From Enoplolaimus lenunculus (Eukaryota; Nematoda; Enoplea; Enoplida; Thoracostomopsidae), in NCBI GenBank assembly GCA_030248215.1, contig JASANG010002960.1, positions 1 to 64,000 on the forward strand: 64,000 bases of DNA, written 5' to 3'. Each line of letters begins with the position of its first letter. The stretch's first letter is position 1. The notes under the pieces are model-generated. The model saw only the letters and a list, made by a program, of their open reading frames with translations, did not search any database and was not told the origin of the DNA. Positions 42,346-54,605 of this stretch are shown here, one piece after another. Made by a program: the position numbers and the translations under genes.

Positions 42346-42707
42346 TTGAGTCGTGCGTGCCTTTGAGGTAAACTCACATTGTTGTCCGTCTTAAATTTTG
42401 AGCCTGGCTGCGTGTCTGCTGTTGTATAAAACTTAAGAACTCCCCGCAGATTTGTAATTCGCTTGTTTAATGAACTTAATTGCTAAACGTATTTGAGAAT
42501 TAAGGCTGAACTAAAGCGTCATTGTTAGCAAATAAAGTTTAAAACAAGAGACTAAATTTTAAAATAAATATGTAAACAAAGAAAAAACAATAAAGTTAAA
42601 TTTATTATATATGTGTAATAAATAAAAAATACAAAGCGTCACAATTGAGCATCGTGGGCGTGACAGAATGTCCTTTTTTCCTAATGGGAGAACTAATAAC
42701 AAAAATG

Positions 42708-42895
42708 GACCCAATGTATAGAACTGGGCTGGAACTGTAGTATAAGCATATTCCTAAGCCTAAGCTTAAGCGTAAGCATAACAATGAGCCTATACCTAAG
42801 CCTAAGCCTAAGCCGAAGCAAAAAATTAGTCTAAAGCTTATGCTTACTTTATTACAGTCTCGCCGGAAAACGTTCCGGCCCTGTTCTATACATGG
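42708..42895. mobile_element. family T MITE
   Basis: GACCCAATGTATAGAACTGG to CTGTTCTATACATGGC with CCTAAG arrays. The ends differ slightly from the main T group (GTATAGAAC instead of GTAAAGAnC). Confidence 0.75.
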
Positions 42896-43252
42896 CAGGT
42901 GCAACCGGAGGTGAAAAATACCGGAGCCGGAGGTCAACGAAACTTGCCGGAGCCGGAGCCGGAGGTGAGGCGAAATATAAGCAGTAAAAATGATGGTCAA
43001 TTAGTTAATTTTAGCCAATATCTGCAAAATGTTGTTAATTTGTTGTTTGGTGTCACGCTAATTTTCTGCCAAATTTCGGCAATTCTTTCATGAAAATTGT
43101 GACAAAAGTAAATCGAAACGTGCATCAAAACGCGCGAAACAGATAAATTTAGGAAAATTATGCACTATTTTACTATCGAAATTGCCGGAATCTCTGGCAA
43201 AAATTCTACCGGAACCGGAACCGGAGTCCGACCTCCGGTTGTACCCTGATAC
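42893..43252. mobile_element. family E2 element
   Basis: CAGGTGCAACCGGAGGTG to GACCTCCGGTTGTACCCTG, inverted ends with CCGGAGCCGG-rich arms; directly abuts the T element. Confidence 0.75.
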
Positions 43253-43431
43253 ATAAGCCACAAAAATGGCCATAAACGACAAACATCTTTATATGATCGA
43301 GTATCGCGACAGTTTTAATAGTACAAGCACCTGCCTTTTTCACGTAAGGCCTTCGCTAGCGCAATCGTAGAGAAGTGCAAATATTGGTAAAAGACACCTC
43401 GGCAAGCTGTCGTTGTTACCTTACAAATTTT

Positions 43432-43613
43432 GGCCCATGTAAAGATCAGGGGCGGAACGTTTTTCTGTAGGACTAGAAAAGAGTAAGCTCAAGCTGTAGA
43501 TTAATTTTTTGCTTGGCTTAGGCTTAGGCTTAGGCTTAGGCTTATGCTTAAGCTTAGGCTTTATTAGGAATATGCTCATAAATACTGTTCCGCCCCTGTT
43601 CTTTACATTGACC
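43432..43613. mobile_element. family T MITE
   Basis: GGCCCATGTAAAGATCAGGG to CTTTACATTGACC; flanks caaatttt and aaaatttt agree at 7 of 8 positions. Confidence 0.85.
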
Positions 43614-43850
43614 AAAATTTTCAGTCACGCGTTTTATAGATTTATAGTACAATCAAAAATGTTTGCCTGCGGCGCTATTTGCATAGCACTATTAACAATG
43701 ACTGAGCAGAAACTAGACGAAGTCTGTTGTCTAAATGTACCAATGCGTTATACCAGTAGTATAAGCGTATTCTTAAGCCTGAGCCCAAGCGTAAGAACAA
43801 AGCGGGCCAACAAGTTAGTCTTAAGTTTACGTATTGCTCGTATTGTATGT

Positions 43851-44387
43851 ACTGTAAATACTAAATTTCATTGTGTTGATTAATCAACTCAGCTAAGGAG
43901 ATAGTTATTTCTGTCATTAAAGTTCCTATTCACACGTGCAACTGTTTGTTGCGATAACTCGCAGCTGCAACTTGCACTTGAAAGTTTTGTTAAAAATCCC
44001 GTTCGAAAAACTTGCCGCTGCAAATGATTCATTAAATATCACAGCTAGGAATTTAGTTCACACGTGTGAATAAATCAAGTTCACTGAATTTATTGCAACT
44101 GCTTTCTCATTGGCTGATGAAAAAAACGCGAGTTCTGCGTTCAATTTTCTGCTGCAACTTCTCGCAACAAAAACTTGCACGTGTGAATAGGACTTAACTC
44201 ACTCTGGAATTGAGTTGATTCTCACTCTGATTTAAATTATTTCCAATTTCGAATGAGTATGATTAACTCAGGACGAGTGGAATTTATTCACAAATCTCAG
44301 GTCTGAAGGTGTTAATTCACAGCTCAAATTTCTGAATGGATCCAACTCATTCTGAATGAAAATCAACTCATTGAAATATTTTTACAG
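43851..44387. mobile_element. family M2 MITE carrying a nested F3 MITE
   Basis: M2 ends (CTGTAAATACTAAATTTCA and TTTTTACAGCG) enclose an F3 copy at 43920-44196 (CCTATTCACACGTGCAACTG to TTGCACGTGTGAATAGGAC). M2 sequence resumes at AACTCACTCTGGAATTGAG, so F3 entered M2. Confidence 0.7.
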
Positions 44388-44634
44388 CGTAAACTTCGCG
44401 AGGTATTGTAGCTTCCTCCGACCGAAAAAACTCACATTTTTAACAAAACGACAAAAAGTTGCAATTTTACGAACACAAAACAGTATATAGTGTCTTATAA
44501 AACTGAACTGTCGTTTGCAGTAACTGACTGCAAACTGTTTTTTATAAACTGCAATTAAAATACATTGACTGAATGTTTTAGTTGTAAAAGCGAGTAAAAT
44601 ACTCAACAAACTGAATATGCAATGTATAAGTTAT

Positions 44635-44750
44635 ATATGTATTATATATTATATATTATGCATATATATTATATATGTTATATATATAAGTATAAATATA
44701 TATATTTATATATAAATATAAACATATATATACATATTTATATATAGGCG
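44635..44750. repeat. TA-rich low-complexity tract
   Basis: Interspersed ATATAT and TATATTATATA runs. 44750-45190 shows nothing recognisable. Confidence 0.85.
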
Positions 44751-45195
44751 ACAGCAGATATATGCAAAGGGTATATAGCTGCTCTCCCCAGGTTCAAGCA
44801 ATTTTTAATAAGATTTATACAGTAAGAATATTGCTTTACGGTGTTAGACAGTCGCTTATTATAGAGACTTGTTCACAAACTCAAACTGTGCATCCCTACG
44901 AAATATTGTTGCGACTGAAATGTGTATAAAATAAAACAATTTCTTGCAAAAATCATTTGTCTTAACACCAAAAAACAAGTGTCTTTAATGAAAAGTGCAA
45001 AATCTAAGATATGAAACGACAGTAATTTTTACACGCGATCGTTTCTGATTGCTTAAAGCCAGTTTTGTTGTCTTTTCTGGTGTGATGGTATTAATTGTAC
45101 CGTAAAATTAGCAGTGGTTAGAAAAAAATGATTTATTTAGCAATGAAATCAGAGTTTGTATTTCAAAATTGCTGTCAAGGTTGTGACCAGGTACT

Positions 45196-45640
45196 GGCTT
45201 ATGTGAAGATCAGGAGTGGAACGTTTTTGTGTGGGACTGCTGTAGAGAAAGGAAAAGTTTTAGGCTAATTTTCTGCTTAGGCTTAAGCTTACGCTTAAGC
45301 TTAGGTTTGGTATAAGCTCAATGTTACGTTTATGCGAGATTCACGTTATAACAGCGGTATACTGGTCACGGTTTATCCCATGTTGATTCGACGTGAACAT
45401 TATAATTGAGGCTGTTATACCGGGTCAACAGGCAAAACTCGAATGTCATATGACAATAAGCTTACAAACCGCCGCTCTCAATTGTTCAATGTGTACAAGA
45501 GTCAATATGTCACGAACAGAGTAAAAGTGTGTAATGATTTTTTACCCGACCCACGCTGTACCCATGCTTATAAAATGTTTTTACCCGCAGGAATACCCGC
45601 GCAAACAATATCTACCCGCGACGAACCTTTTACGTGCGTC
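45196..45640. mobile_element. family T fragment and G repeat
   Basis: 45196-45330 is a T copy lacking its right end (GGCTTATGTGAAGATCAGG, TTAAGC-rich). 45520-45640 carries G-type words (TTTACCCGCAGGAATACCCG). Confidence 0.55.
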
Positions 45641-45891
45641 TGAAGCTAAACCAGTATTCTAAAGATGGCAAGAGCTTTGCACTCTAATGAAGTTTTGCAT
45701 TTTAGGTTCAATAAATTTTACACGTGAGTTTACTAAAAACAGGTCATTTGACTGAAAGCCGTATATATGGTGAGCGCTACTTAACTCGAAAAAGCACTCA
45801 GCATGCAATCACAGGTGGAAAATTTACCAGCCAGAGCCAGAGAGGGAACAAAATTCATTGAGCCGAAATCATGTTAACCCTTTAACTAATA

Positions 45892-46332
45892 GAGTACACT
45901 ATGAGTAACTAAATACAAGAAATATCCGAGCAACACAGACACGTGAGCAGTATTTAACAATTCTAACATATATGTGTAGTGCACAATCTCTACAAGAGAT
46001 GAGAGCCCCATTGGGCTTGAACGTCCTAATCCAGTTTGGGCATTAAATCAAAATTCACCGTACTCCAGTTCAATAATTCAGTAGTTTTTAATTCCTGAGT
46101 TGATTTTAACTCAGAATAAGTTGAGTTCACTCAGAACTTTAAGCTCTAAATTAGGTCTTTCAGAACTCAGAATAAAGAATGATTGTACTCATTCTGAGTT
46201 AATTTATCAACTCACCCGGAATTAAGTCCGCTCAGAGCAAGTTAATATTTACTGATATTAATTCAATAATAACCAGAAATAATAAAATTCTCTTCCTGAG
46301 TTGATTCGTCAACTCATTGGAATTTATAGTGA
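45892..46332. mobile_element. family N fragment, then family M2 MITE
   Basis: TTAACCCTTTAACTAATAGAG starts an N copy that breaks off near 46025. 46095-46332 has M2 motifs (GAGTTGATTTTAACTCAG) and an ATTTATAGTG right end. Confidence 0.6.
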
Positions 46333-46617
46333 ACAAACGGCAGAAACAGCGGTCCTACATACTCTCGATGCAGCAATTAGCAAGGCGTCATTGGGCAAAC
46401 CTACCGAAACAAAGCCATTGGCCGGCCGTACGAATGTCTTATTCAGTGCATGCATCGCGTGTTTTGTATTCGATTTATTGCGCAAACCACAGCTATCAAT
46501 TAAAAATTTCCGATTTAAAACCGCAAGCAATCCCTAGGTTATACTATATGAATTACGGATTTTCAAAGTTTTTTCATATCTCGACGCTATAATACACCAT
46601 TTGTATATAGCAGTTGA

Positions 46618-46764
46618 ATGAACAAAAAATTTCAGTTATTGAAAAATTTATTAACTGTAACTTTTTTAATTAAAATTCGCTGTGTCGCATCTTCAACGCA
46701 CAATTGTTTGAAGATTACCGATAGCGAAACCGTAGCGCTGCCTGAGGACGCGGACAATAACTAA
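46618..46764 (+). CDS. candidate 48-aa secreted peptide ORF
   Basis: ATG at 46618, TAA at 46762-46764. The N-terminus FQLLKNLLTVTFLIKIRCVA has signal-peptide character, followed by two Cys and an acidic tail (ALPEDADNN). A TATAATAC word lies about 30 bp upstream. No donor site is evident and no family is recognised; a chance ORF remains possible. Confidence 0.25.
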   Translation: MNKKFQLLKNLLTVTFLIKIRCVASSTHNCLKITDSETVALPEDADNN

Positions 46765-47900
46765 ATTTCAAACCCAACTAAATAACACACTGGACAGCAA
46801 CTGGTCAGAAGTCTTAAAACAGAAAATACACTCAAAATAAAATTTCTGATATTTTAGAAAAAATTTCTTGCATTTGAGAAATATGATTAGCAAGGTGCAC
46901 TTGAAAAGTATTTCTGTTATAACAGAATTGTTTCCAAAACACGTTTTGTAACAAAGCCTGAAAAGAAACGTTTTAAAGTTATTTTTAGAAAAATTGTCTT
47001 AAATATCAGCAAAACTTTTCAGATTTGCCACAGAAAACACTTTTCTGAATAAATTCAGAAATATTTTTTGTGTGTAGCGTATGTTTTGCGCTTTAACACA
47101 TAAAAGTTAGGCTCGGGTAAGAAATGTGAAATTTCCACCCTCGTGATATCGATCTATACCCGCGGGTGGCCTGTTGCTTTACATCAAAAATGCGCAACCA
47201 TCTGTGAAACCGCATAGAAGGCGGTCGACTTGTCCTCTTTCTTAAGACAAACGCGAAGAAGCGTGGGCGGTGCTCGAAACAAATAGAAGCATTTTTTTAT
47301 TAAAATATAATTTGAATTCATATAGAAAATGTAAAATTTACGTACTCAAAAGCGGCTGTAAAACCAAATACAGTTCTGAAACAAACGAGTGAATTTTTGC
47401 TAAAACTGAAATTTGTCTGATTAGTGTAATGGAAGTACTGAAATGCCGAAAAATAGAAAGACAGTTAATGAAACAATGGTGTATGAAAAGAAATTTTTTT
47501 TCAGAAGTTCTTAATTATCACAGGGTAAATTGAATTTTTTCTAAAACTGGGCGTAGTCAAAATTATATATAATATTGACTGGGGAAGTGAATTTTTAGGA
47601 GAGTTATTATTATTGTATGCTACGCCGGCCGTTTTGTAAGCTTTGAATTGATGCTTGCAAGCTTAATCCACTGTACTTCAAACAAACTTAAACCCATCCT
47701 TAGTTTCAAACGTGAGAGTTTTGGGAAGTCGAAATATCTGTACGATCAATCTCATAGTATATTTGTGATTACGTCACACACAAATATTTAAAGTGGTTAT
47801 TGGCGAAGGCTTCGGGCTACGTTTAGGCAAAGACTTTAATGTCAGGTATTAATCTTTTCCTAACTCTATGCCTAGGTCTAACCATGTGGGTGGAGCAGAT
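46765..47900. other. noncoding stretch
   Basis: AT-rich; 47100-47180 has G-type words. A self-complementary block around 46850-47050 (repeated AGAAATATTTTT and TTTCTGTTATAACAGAA) suggests one more unassigned MITE. No genes seen. Confidence 0.4.
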
Positions 47901-48320
47901 GTGTAAGTGAATGAAGAATATTTACCCGAGCTGCGCTTTACCCGCGGAATTTATATTTCTTACCCGCGGGTATACCGGCGAAACATTCCTTTACCCATTA
48001 CCCGTCTTTACCCGTGCAAAAGGTGTTTACCGTTTCCGACCGTACCTGTCGTTATTTTTTCTTCTGTGTTCAATACAGTTGTGTAAATTTACAGTACATT
48101 GATGTGACTCCCCCGATTTACGTTACAAAAAACTATTTAAGAGTAATATTTATTTTTCACTCATACTATAAAATCAGTTTAAAATTGAAGGTTTTTACAT
48201 TGTGGTTCCAAGTTCCTTATGAAATTTCAAATTTTTAACCGCGCTTTGCAATTCTAAAGCCGTGGGTATACCCGCGTCAAAATATTCTTACCCGTCCGGG
48301 CTTACCCGCGGGAATCCACG
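47900..48320. mobile_element. family G element, fuller copy
   Basis: G-type words at both ends (TTACCCGCGGGTATACCGGC near 47960 and GGTATACCCGCGTC near 48270) enclose about 200 bp of AT-rich sequence, suggesting a TIR element with GC-rich ends. Confidence 0.55.
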
Positions 48321-48351
48321 GGTAGCGTGCAGTTCTGGCTTTAACTAAGCC

Positions 48352-48797
48352 TACTGTAGTGACCCGAATAACAGGAGAGAGCTGATATTTATTTGACCTC
48401 TCCAGAGGGTACCCCCTTGTTATTTGGTTACGGACTGTTATTTATTTTTAACCCAAGCTCCGCCGCCCTTCGTTACTGATATATATCCGATAGTGCAGTT
48501 ATCCGTTGAATTAAACGTTTATTTGTCTTCTGTCGATAGCTTGAGTGATAATACAAGGTTATACTTATGAATGTACTTTCAAATTTAAGTACGGTTTAAA
48601 GTTTCGAACTCAAATTATTTGGTCCTGGAGTAATTTATGCGCTACAGTTAGAGATAATTGACATTTAAGGACTCTAATTAGGGTTTAGGGACTCTATCCG
48701 CTTACGGACTCCTATTTGGGATACGGACTCCTATTGATTGGGACTCAAAATGGACCACTCTAATTACCCCCTCTTATTACGGTTACTACAGTAAAGA
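48352..48797. mobile_element. family X element, near full length
   Basis: ACTGTAGTGACCCGAATAAC to CTTATTACGGTTACTACAG, inverted ends, about 445 bp, same core as 4063-4512 on the opposite strand. Confidence 0.8.
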
Positions 48798-48972
48798 CAT
48801 TAAAATTGTCTCAAAATTAAGCATTAGCCTAATCCATGTGAACGTTTTACAAATTTTCTTTAAATTCGTAATAACGTCTACTGAACATTCCCGTACAGTT
48901 CTGGGGATAGAGTAAGCGAGCCTGGTTACGGTTATCAGATAGAAAAAACGTGAAACCAGCCAGGAACCTTAA

Positions 48973-49372
48973 CAGGGTACAACCAGAGGTAAGACTCCAG
49001 CTCTGGCTCCGGCAATAATTGACCTCCAGCTATGGTAGAATTTCGGCCGGTCAGCCGTCGAAGTTTTGACAATTTTGGTCGTGACGCTTTTCATAGTTTT
49101 ATAAAAATACGTCGGTCTTTTACGTGCTTTCAATTCAACTTTTGACTCAATTTTAAAGAGTTAATTGTCAGGATGTCTTTAAATAAACAATAAATACCTA
49201 CAAACAAGCTTTTTGACAACGATTTACACATTTTGCTAATATTAGCAAATTAAACATAGTTTTAGTGTTATACTTAATTTCACTGCACCTCCGGCATCGC
49301 TTCCGCCTGCGGTAGGTTTTGTTGACCTCAGACTCCAGCTCCTGTAGTTTTCATCTCCGATTGCGGCTCGCA
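48973..49372. mobile_element. family E2 element
   Basis: CAGGGTACAACCAGAGGTAA to GATTGCGGCTCG-like right end with CTCCGGCATCGCTTCCGCC arms; diverged. Confidence 0.6.
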
Positions 49373-49529
49373 GCGCCACGTTAACAAAATTTTCGGCCCT
49401 GCTACAACAGTAGTACTTTGTTCAGTTTGAAACTGGATATCCGTTTAAGATTTAACATCATATCGAAATTAAACACTGGGTTAGTTTCTTGCATTAACCT
49501 TCTCTTGTTTAATATTTTTTCCTCATCTG

Positions 49530-49940
49530 CTAACCAGTGTGTAACCAAATATCTGGTTCACGTTTCCGGCAAACATCGGTGTCCGTTTCCGGTATAGAAA
49601 TAACAGAGGTTGAGTTATTTTTATGTTCAAAATTAGGCGTAAAAATCATTTATATATCTCGCAATTTTTTGTTGCAGATATGCTACAATTGTTTGAAATG
49701 TAACAAAAAGTACAAAATTTATCCAAAATCATAAGAACGTCGACGCATCCGTTATTTTTTCTTTAATATTTTTGAAAAACCGGTGAAATACACGTTTCAA
49801 TTATATTGACAGAAAAATAAAACAATTTTTTAAAACTTTTATACTTCAATAACCGTTTTCTGTGTCCGTTTCCGCTACTTTGATCACTATCCGTTTTCGT
49901 TTCCGCTTCCGCTAGTTTTACTATCCGTTTTTACAACCTG
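49530..49940. mobile_element. family Z element
   Basis: CCGTTTCCGGTATAGAAATA and TTTCCGTTTTCTGTGTCCG-like blocks, shared with 63350-63690. 49941-50355 is AT-rich with nothing recognised. Confidence 0.6.
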
Positions 49941-50357
49941 ACTTTATGGGATACCAAAAAGTGCTGCAACGTTTCGAATTTTTTAAAAACGTATTCGTAA
50001 AAATTGTTAAAATTTAACTTTTTTTGACTCTCAGCCCTATTTTATACTGAACCGCAGATACTTGCATTATACTGTTCTACCTTCAATACGTACAATAACA
50101 TATTCTGACGTCTCCTAATTATGTTTTCGAGAAAATTTGTGTTTTTTTTGTATTTTTTGAAGTATTGCTTTATTTGAGGAATAAAAATATTTATTCAAAG
50201 TTCTACAAGTAAAGTTTGTGTTTTTTGTTAAAAAATATATTCAATTTGAATAATTTTCGAGGAAATTTTTCATTTATATTTGTATTTCTATGTTTTTGGG
50301 GCCTCATGAAATAATAGCAAAATGACACTTTCCGGAAAGATAGGACTTTGAACTACG

Positions 50358-50550
50358 GGTCAATGCATAACACATCAGGGCCGTAAAAAGTATATAGTGT
50401 ACCTAAACATATTCTTAAACCTAAATCGACTCAAGCGTAAGGAAAAGCTTATACCTAAGCCTAAGTCTAAGCCTAAAGAAAAAATTAGTCTAAGACTTAG
50501 GCTAAACTCCAGCAGTCCTATACGAAAAGACGGTCGGAACTATAAACAGA
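50358..50550. mobile_element. family T variant, diverged
   Basis: GGTCAATGCATAACACATCAGGG leads into CCTAAG repeats and AAAAATTAGTCTAAGACTTAG. Confidence 0.6.
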
Positions 50551-50711
50551 AAATTAACTAATTGTTTTTATTGTAGTAATCCGAATAAGAGACTATATTT
50601 TGTGTGTATAAAGAATATCTCCTGTTATTCGATTATCGACTATTATACTTTTCCTACCTGGAACCATGTTATTAGGCACCCGTACTACTAAGGAGAAGTA
50701 ATACTGACCCT

Positions 50712-50948
50712 GACCGGAAACGCAGCAGGCCATAGCGTCCACGCCGGAACAGTGGTGGGATAGCGCTTCCCAGACCGGAAACGCAGCAGGCCATAGCGTC
50801 CACGCCGGAACAGTGGTGGGATAGCGCTTCCCAGACCGGAAACGCAGCAGGCCATAGCGTCCACGCCGGAACAGTGGTGGGATAGCGCTTCCCAGACCGG
50901 AAACGCAGCAGGCCATAGCGTCCACGCCGGAACAGTGGTTGGATAGCG
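50712..50948. repeat. 61-bp minisatellite, about 3.9 near-identical units
   Basis: Units start at 50712, 50773, 50834 and 50895 with GACCGGAAACGCAGCAGG; the copies are essentially identical except at the last edge. The 110-codon - strand frame is a translation of the array. Confidence 0.95.
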
Positions 50949-51038
50949 GTTACGAATATGCCATTCGCTATGGTTTCAGTACATTACTTTTTAGTAGGCT
51001 TTTAATACCAATGTAGGTATATATTATACCACTTCTAT

Positions 51039-51230
51039 GGGTCAATGTTATTTTAAGGGCGTTACAGTAGATTACGCGTATTCCTAAGCGTAAAGCCTCA
51101 GCCTAAGCGTCGTAAAAGGGTCTTCCTAAGCCTAAGCCTAAGCCTAAGCAAAAATAAATGTAATCTAGAATCTAAACCTACTCATTAATGGACCCACCAG
51201 AAACCTGGACGTCCATTAAAGTAACATGAT
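51039..51230. mobile_element. family T variant (TTATTTTAAGGGCG ends)
   Basis: GGTCAATGTTATTTTAAGGGC to CCATTAAAGTAACATGATC with CCTAAGCC repeats and the GACCCACCAGAAACC block seen at 21716-21893. Confidence 0.75.
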
Positions 51231-51401
51231 CGCTTCTATGAATACATAATTGAGATAGGGACTTTAATTTAAAATATAGACTCTTCCTTATTCAACTGTT
51301 CATAAATGGACCTTTGTTATTGTCAAACACAGTATTTGGGTCACCACAATATCAAACATGGGCGTACGCAAAACCTTTTTAGTTAATAGCGAACGGAAAA
51401 G

Positions 51402-51598
51402 TTTGAGTCACAAATTGACTTTTTTCGAAATATGATCTACGGGACTGAACAAACTGAGTCAAATTCGATTCCGCCAGAGTAAACTTCGACTCACTGAGTC
51501 GCACGTGTGACACTGGCAGAGTCCAATTTGACTCAGTTTGTGAGTCCCGTGGATCCTGTTTCGGAGAGAGTCCATTTGACTCACCATTTTTGGCAGTG
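51402..51598. mobile_element. family M1 MITE
   Basis: Right end CACCATTTTTGGCAGTG followed by TA; left end eroded (GTTTGAGTCACAAATTGAC). Confidence 0.75.
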
Positions 51599-51816
51599 TA
51601 GGAAAGTGTCTAGTTTCGGATTGTCCGCGTGCTAGATTGACACTTAAAGTTTACATTTGTGCTATTAGAACAAGTAATACTTTTTAGTTTGACTATTACA
51701 ATAGTAAAAATCTATTTATTTGCTAAAAATTAGCTGTCGTTAAAGCAAAATTGTTTTTACTATTAACGTAGGCAGATTGAAAAGAAAAAAGTGCAGAAAA
51801 ACGAGTTAGAAGTTTT

Positions 51817-51975
51817 GGCAAATGTAAACAACCGGGTGCGGAACAGTATTATAAGCATATTCCTAAGCCTAAGCCTAAGCCTAAGCCTAAGCTATTAAAA
51901 AATTAGTCTAAAGTCTAAGCTTAGATTATTGCACTCTCACAGAAAAACGTTCCGCCCCTGATCTTTACATGGGCC
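51817..51975. mobile_element. family T MITE, perfect 8-bp duplication
   Basis: gaagtttt on both sides (51809-51816 and 51976-51983). Ends GGCAAATGTAAAC and CTTTACATGGGCC. CCTAAG array inside. Confidence 0.9.
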
Positions 51976-52011
51976 GAAGTTTTTACATAAAGAGATCTAT
52001 CGCAAAGCTCA

Positions 52012-52220
52012 CAGTGCAAAAAATGGCGAGTCAAATTGACTCTGTCCGAATTAAACTCGACGGAACTACACAAGCTGAGTCAAATTCGACCCCGCCAGGA
52101 TCAAATTTGAGCCATTGAGAAGCTCGTTTAACCATGGCGCAGTCGAATATGACCCCGTTTGTGTAGTCCCGTAGAGCCTATTTTGGACAGACTCAATTTG
52201 ACTCACCATTGGTTGCCGTG
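52012..52220. mobile_element. family M1 MITE
   Basis: CAGTGCAAAAAATGGCGAGTC to GACTCACCATTGGTTGCCGTG, inverted; flanks are CA rather than TA. Confidence 0.75.
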
Positions 52221-52299
52221 CAGTGTATTTGGATAAAACGTCGTACTGGTACAAGGGGTGTAGTGAAGTTTACAGCGATGTCATGGGGATGTGAAGACG

Positions 52300-52640
52300 C
52301 ACGGTGATCTCCGTTGCGTTCGGGTGGGATGGGGATCAGTTTAAGATAAGCGGGGTTCTCCCCCCGGCCATGGCGTAAAAAATTCCAACATATATAGACA
52401 CTTTTATTAAGAGAATGTTACATATTTGTCTGCATGCGGTTTCTGTCCGCGATAAGCTGAGTTCGTTTTCAAGAGTCACTCAGAGCTTATACGTATAGAT
52501 ACGTTTTTACTTCACTAAGTTATCGAGTTTCCCAGTTTTGCATCAAGAGAAGGTTGCACAAAATAGCCGTGCAGCGAGTGTAGATGTTCCGGGGGCCGAC
52601 CCTCTTGTGTAAAAATGACCATTCAGGCGAACCTCACCCT
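52300..52640. other. no recognisable feature
   Basis: Mixed-composition sequence without ORF, RNA or repeat-family match. Confidence 0.4.
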
Positions 52641-53020
52641 TTCAGTGAATCGAATTTGTCTCTGGCGGAGTCTAATTTTGACTCCGTTGGTGTAGTCAGG
52701 AAAAGCCTATTTCGGAGAGAGTCAATTTGACTCACCATTTTTTGCAGTGTACAACTGTGTTAAATACGCTGAAACTATTTTTCAGACATGCTTTCGGCAC
52801 TTTTAAAATTACTTTCACCCTTCGCGCAAATTGATAATATGCAATCTAAAGACACTGTCGGGCCCGTAGCCAAGTGGCGATCTGCTCCCCTCGGAAAGTT
52901 TTGCCCCCTACCTAGAAAATGTTCTACCTTGCTTGTACTAAGTCAACGAAATCCCTTGTATGCCCGTCCTGAAAAATGTTTAGCCTGTCGTAGCAAGGTG
53001 GATTGGCTACGGGCGTGTAT
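52640..53020. mobile_element. half M1 MITE and family W element
   Basis: 52640-52749 is the right half of M1 ending TTTTTTGCAGTG then TA. 52860-53020 is W: GGGCCCGTAGCCAAGTGG to GATTGGCTACGGGCG, inverted ends, with TGAAAAATGTTTAGCCTG inside. The 84-codon frame over W is not a gene. Confidence 0.6.
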
Positions 53021-53084
53021 AACGAGTATTTATTTTGTTTAAATCATATGACATGTAAATTTCAAGGTAACATTCCATTACCAG

Positions 53085-53289
53085 TCTCACGGGTGGAAGG
53101 CGTTTACGACGATCACTGAGGTATAGGAACTTGATGCTCAAACCCGAAGGGGCTCTCACATCTTCAGTAGATTTTGCACTGCGCATGCAAGTTAGAATTG
53201 TTGAACACTGCTCACAGTATCTGTATAGCTCGTACATATATTATTTCTATTTAGTTGCTCATAGTATGTATACTCTACGAGTGCAAGGG
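53085..53289 (-). mobile_element. family N element, TTAA at one end
   Basis: GAGTGCAAGGG followed by TTAA (53290-53293) at the right; the tRNA-like core is diverged (CTCACGGGTGGAAGGCG). 53300-53640 next to it shows nothing recognised. Confidence 0.5.
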
Positions 53290-53721
53290 TTAAAATACGC
53301 TGAACAATACATGGTTCGCAGTTAAGAGTTTCATGTTTGCTTGACCACAGTAGTGTTCTTCCGGTGTCACAGCCTAAGAATACCTCACCTCAAACTTTTC
53401 CTCCCATCTAATAATCGTTTGTAGCCCAAATTTCCTACCGGAACTCTAGGGCTAACATTTCTGGCGCGACTTTCCCCCCCGCGAAAATCAGGGGCTGATA
53501 ATTTCAAAAGCAAAGACTTTGAATGAAAAACATAGATTTTTCATTTATATTTTGCATAAGCTCGTGCTTGAGATTACGAGTGTAGTCTCACGACCATGCT
53601 AGGTGTAGATCCGCCCGTGGTAACTGAAGTTCAAACTATCCGGAACCGGAGGTCAAAAACCTTTTCTGGAATCGGATCCTAAGGTGAAGCCAAATTTATT
53701 TCGGTAATAAACTTACTGCTG

Positions 53722-54160
53722 AAGTAACGGTCCATACCGTCAAATGTGTGTAGCACTTATCACAAGAAAGTATTATGCCTCGCTCTTGCAACTTTCGAAT
53801 CAGTGAATGGTGAGCTTCGGATCCCACTCTGTCTGTCGCATTCCATTTGTCCTACTTGTGTGTTGATTTTAAGATCCGCAGTTGCCCGAGTTCGTCAGTG
53901 TTGAAAACTTATCGTTAATTGGTGATAGTTGGTATACGCATTTAAAAATGTTGGCCAAAATTTGTACTGTTTGACCGCATTCATTGTAAGGGTTGCGCTA
54001 TACTCGCCGTGCGCTGTCGGACACTGCCGTCGCACGACGACGGACGCTGTCGCCGCAAGCCGCCGAACGCCGGTGCGCGGTATGGTAAAATTTTACCACA
54101 CGCCGCCACAAGCCGCCCGCCGCCGTCCGGCTAAGTATACTATAGCGCAATCCTAACCGG
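53722..54160. mobile_element. family P MITE then family K element
   Basis: P at 53722-53948 (CAAATGTGTGTAGCACTTATC to TTGGTATACGCATTTAAAAAT). K at 53985-54160: AGGGTTGCGCTATACTCGCC to AAGTATACTATAGCGCAATCC, inverted ends with a CGCCG-rich middle. Confidence 0.7.
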
Positions 54161-54434
54161 CTTTCTGCAGCGATATTATGTAAAATCGTACTGTAAATAT
54201 GCTATAATTTTCACAACTGACTTAATGTAGCTTATCTCTGAGAGTACAGAGTGAAAGATGTTGTTCCGGTGTTGTCGACAGTCTTCCAGCTGTAAACACA
54301 ACAGTTTCGCACTTTACGCTTTCTGCGAATCTGCGCACTGGTGTTTATTTTGTTTATTTTATATTACATTAAAGCGTAGATTTGCTTGTTGTTTTTTGCT
54401 GCTTGCTGTACACTGGTGGGTCTATATCGCGATC

Positions 54435-54605
54435 GTAGCCAAGGGTGGGGGGCAGGGGAATCTGAGCACTTTTCTGTACAAATTTTGTCGCCTAAAAATT
54501 TTCAACCTTTGCTTGTAACTCAACATTACCCTTGCATGCCCCCCTGAAACTTTTTTAGCATCCCTTAAGCAAGGTGAGCTGGCTACGGGTGCGAACCATA
54601 TACAT
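54435..54605. mobile_element. family W element
   Basis: CGTAGCCAAGGGTGGGGGG to AGCTGGCTACGGGTGCG, inverted ends related to 52860-53020. 54606-55200 holds a short TTAGGC remnant (54705-54735) and nothing else recognisable. Confidence 0.6.

Noticed and set aside
46301-46592. Three overlapping ORFs of 68-91 codons in different frames
   Set aside because: They overlap the right end of an M2 MITE, no frame shows a family or splice support, and triple overlap suggests a stop-poor stretch.
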